Source: Zhenpiania hominis
Lineage (GTDB): Bacteria; Bacillota; Clostridia; Peptostreptococcales; Anaerovoracaceae
DNA: 64,000 bases
Direction of reading: 5' to 3'
NCBI RefSeq assembly: GCF_014333425.1
Contig: NZ_JACRYT010000002.1
Span: 124,001 to 188,000, forward strand
Shown here: positions 61,879 through 64,000 of the stretch, in pieces
How positions within the stretch are numbered: the stretch's first letter is position 1
Layout: each line of letters starts with the position of its first letter
The notes under the pieces: model-generated
The model's input: only the letters and a program-made list of their open reading frames with translations
Told to the model about the DNA's origin: nothing
Databases searched by the model: none
Translations under genes and position numbers: made by a program

Positions 61879-63387
61879 TTATCTCTGCACTCTTCCTTTG
61901 CTCTTACGTTTCTTCCGTTTTGCCGCGTTGCGGGCGCGTCTGTCTGAGGAAGGCTGCTGTGATTCCTGATTCGGACGTACCGGCGGCCGTGTTCCACTTC
62001 GCTGCTGCCTCTGGTAACTCTGTCCGGCCTGGTACTGACTCCCTCGCGCCGCCGCGGCTTTACGCCTTCTCCGGCGTTTTCGCGCCCGTCTGCGCAAAAG
62101 CCAGATGATCAGAAGCATCAGCAGAATCAGCGCCGCGGCAATATAGATCAGCACTGCCAGCCAGTCAGGGATTCCTATGTAGGAAAGAGGACCGCCTTTT
62201 TCGATCGTCTCCGCGGCCACTACATCGGTCTGGCTCACAAGTTCGTTCCCATTGTAAACCTTGATCACACCGACCTTATCCCCTTTTTTTACAGGGGCCT
62301 GCAGCTCCATCTCCTCAAATTCAGTTGTAACGCCGTCAATCTCCGCGCCGCTGGTCACCGTCACCGCTGCCGCGGACTCTGCTATTCCCGCCACATGCCG
62401 GTGTTCTCCCCGCTTTACGCGGACCTTACCCACATGTTCATTTTTTCTGACAATATTGTGGGTATCATAGAAATTTTCCAGCACATAATCCCACATCTTA
62501 GCCGTGTCGTAAAACCGGCTGTCCGCGCCGGAGTTGAGTACTACGGAAATCAGCTCCGTTCCGTTGCGTTCTACCGCGCCTACCAGACAGGCTCCGGCCG
62601 TGCTGGTCTGACCGGTTTTCACGCCGATTGTTCCTTCGTATTTCGGTACGAATTCAATTTCCTTTGTATTCACAACCGTCTTACCGTTTTTTGTGGAAGT
62701 TGTTTCTTCTTCTACGGTAATCGGCTCCGTATCCCAAAGCAGCTTGTTGGTATTCTTCAGCTCCCGCTTTTTTGACTTGTTCGTTGCCGGCATGGTGTAG
62801 CTTTCCGTGCTAATCAGTTTGCGGAAGGTTTTGTTCTTCATGGCTTCTTTGGTAATCAGCGCCAGATCATAAGCGGTGGTCAGATGTTCTTCCTGTCCCT
62901 GCCAGTTCAGACCGCTGGGGTTAAGGAAGTTTGTACTCTTCGCTCCGCAATCCTCCGCCCATTCGTTCATCAGCTTGCAGAAGTTCGTTTCATTCCCTCC
63001 GATTTCCTCCGCAAAAGCGACCGCCGCGTCATTGGCCGAAGGCAGCATCAACGCGTAAAGCAAATCCTCTACAACAAATTCTTCGCCTTTCTTAATATCA
63101 ATAATGCTCCCCATCTGCACCGCGTCATGCTTAGCGGTAAGCGTGTCATCCAGTTCCAGATGCTCCAGGACTACCATACAGGTAACGATCTTTGTCGTGC
63201 TGGCGGGCTGCCTTTTGGTATAAATATCTTTTTCGTAAAGAATCTTCCCCGAATCGGCGTCGATTACAATCGCGGACTCCGCTTCCAGCTGCGGGCTGTC
63301 CGCAGAAGCAGCAAATGCCGGCGTCCACTGGACGCAGGCAATCGCAAGTATCATAATAAAAACAAACAGCCTTTTTCTGAATTTCAT
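61879..63387 (-). CDS. D-alanyl-D-alanine carboxypeptidase (DacF-type PBP)
   Basis: A 502-aa S11 peptidase. Signal peptide about 1-27; SxxK PASTTKI near 62, SAN near 117, KTG in GVKTGQTST near 258; a beta domain follows; transmembrane helix near 415-440; basic cytoplasmic tail rich in RRRARKRRRRRK and Gln (about 440-502). It trims pentapeptides. The long basic tail is unusual for the family. uvrC follows after 2 bases. Confidence 0.93.
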   Translation of the reverse strand: MKFRKRLFVFIMILAIACVQWTPAFAASADSPQLEAESAIVIDADSGKILYEKDIYTKRQPASTTKIVTCMVVLEHLELDDTLTAKHDAVQMGSIIDIKKGEEFVVEDLLYALMLPSANDAAVAFAEEIGGNETNFCKLMNEWAEDCGAKSTNFLNPSGLNWQGQEEHLTTAYDLALITKEAMKNKTFRKLISTESYTMPATNKSKKRELKNTNKLLWDTEPITVEEETTSTKNGKTVVNTKEIEFVPKYEGTIGVKTGQTSTAGACLVGAVERNGTELISVVLNSGADSRFYDTAKMWDYVLENFYDTHNIVRKNEHVGKVRVKRGEHRHVAGIAESAAAVTVTSGAEIDGVTTEFEEMELQAPVKKGDKVGVIKVYNGNELVSQTDVVAAETIEKGGPLSYIGIPDWLAVLIYIAAALILLMLLIIWLLRRRARKRRRRRKAAAARGSQYQAGQSYQRQQRSGTRPPVRPNQESQQPSSDRRARNAAKRKKRKSKGRVQR

Positions 63388-63389
63388 AG

Positions 63390-64000
63390 CTACTCCTGTT
63401 TTTCAAAGAAGAAATCCGCCAGCGCGTATCCGCTGTCAAAATACGGTCCTTCGGCGCCGGATTTTTCATTAAACTGGCGGGACTTGTCCTCCGGCTTTTC
63501 CTTTCTGCTGTCGTAAATCACATAAGGCACCGGATCCGCCGAATGGGTCCGGATAGCGAGAGGCGTTCTGTGATCCGGAACGATCAGCGCGCGAAAATCC
63601 TCGCCCGCGCCGCGCAGATATTCCACGATCGGTTTCAAGACCTTCTGGTCGATGGAATGCATACACTCCAGTTTTCCCTCCATATCTCCCTGATGGGAAC
63701 ATTCATCCGGTCCTTCCAGATGCATATAGACGAAATCTTTTCCATCCTTGTATTCCCGGATGGCAGCCTGGGCTTTACCGTCAAAGTTGGTATGCAGGGT
63801 ACCGGTAGCGCCCTCCACATCCACGGAGTTCAGCCCCGCGCAGATAGCGATTCCCTTAATCAGATCCACCGCGGAAATCGCGGTTCCCTTAATTCCGTAT
63901 TTATCATAGAAAGAGGACAGGCTCGGCTTCCTTCCCTGACCCCAGATCCAAAGTGTATTGGCCGGATTCAGACCTCTGGCGATCCGATCCTGATTCACCG
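63390..64000 (-). CDS. Cofactor-independent phosphoglycerate mutase (ApgM type), partial
   Basis: The C-terminal part (at least 202 aa) of an alkaline-phosphatase-superfamily mutase; the 5-prime end is beyond the window. Motifs: LWIWGQGRKPSL, VYMHLEGPDECSHQGD (metal ligands), VPDHRTPLAIRTHS. It interconverts 2- and 3-phosphoglycerate, or is a related phosphonopyruvate-decarboxylase-like homologue. It precedes the carboxypeptidase gene by 2 bases. Confidence 0.88.
   Translation of the reverse strand, partial: VNQDRIARGLNPANTLWIWGQGRKPSLSSFYDKYGIKGTAISAVDLIKGIAICAGLNSVDVEGATGTLHTNFDGKAQAAIREYKDGKDFVYMHLEGPDECSHQGDMEGKLECMHSIDQKVLKPIVEYLRGAGEDFRALIVPDHRTPLAIRTHSADPVPYVIYDSRKEKPEDKSRQFNEKSGAEGPYFDSGYALADFFFEKQE

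Overview
The window suggests a low-to-mid GC gut Clostridia (Bacillota) chromosome carrying a large nested mobile island. Evidence: a Tn1549/CTn-type type IV secretion operon, tet(W), strong AGGAGG ribosome binding sites, a csp gene, a holin-like type I toxin, and a chromosomal flank with uvrC, a DacF-type carboxypeptidase, a YkuD L,D-transpeptidase and a Cys-rich C_GCAxxG_C_C protein. The genus cannot be named from sequence alone.

Layout. Positions 1 to about 47,200 are one integrative conjugative element (ICE). Its left end and integrase lie outside the window. MobC and relaxase are at 0.1-1.7 kb on the plus strand. The transfer operon runs leftward from 46.9 kb to 2.9 kb: replication initiator, PcfB, VirD4, Maff2, TrbL, a radical SAM protein, PrgI, VirB4, a DNA methyltransferase, an NlpC/P60 hydrolase, DUF4315, DUF4366, TopB, a Cys-rich protein, and a 1009-aa ArdA/zincin antirestriction fusion.

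Two smaller mobilizable elements (IMEs), each with its own large serine recombinase, relaxase, Rep protein and DnaC-like loader, sit inside ICE transfer genes. IME-A (17,362-28,543) carries tet(W) and a methyltransferase and splits the Maff2 gene. IME-B (29,556-44,502) carries a two-component/ABC-transporter cassette and four sigma-like regulators and splits virD4 between its Walker A and Walker B halves. In both cases removing the insert restores the reading frame exactly, leaving a 4-5 bp shared core. As drawn, the ICE should be unable to transfer; excision of both IMEs would rebuild its coupling protein and Maff2. All three elements share a Cys-rich protein family, an oriT-like motif ending in CCCAAACCC, and tandem repeats inside the rep gene.

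From about 47.2 kb the sequence is chromosomal. The ICE has landed in the first GPT repeats of a collagen-like gene that lies directly downstream of a glycosyltransferase gene, an arrangement resembling sgtA-bclA3 of Clostridioides difficile. Then follow a secreted subtilisin with fibronectin-like repeats, a small unknown gene, a holin-like type I toxin locus, tRNA-Pro(CGG), a cold shock gene with an attenuator-like leader, a secreted PPC-like protein, a Cys-rich redox-type protein, an ABC exporter, a FAD oxidoreductase, an L,D-transpeptidase, DUF1292, uvrC, a D-Ala-D-Ala carboxypeptidase, and a partial phosphoglycerate mutase cut by the window edge.
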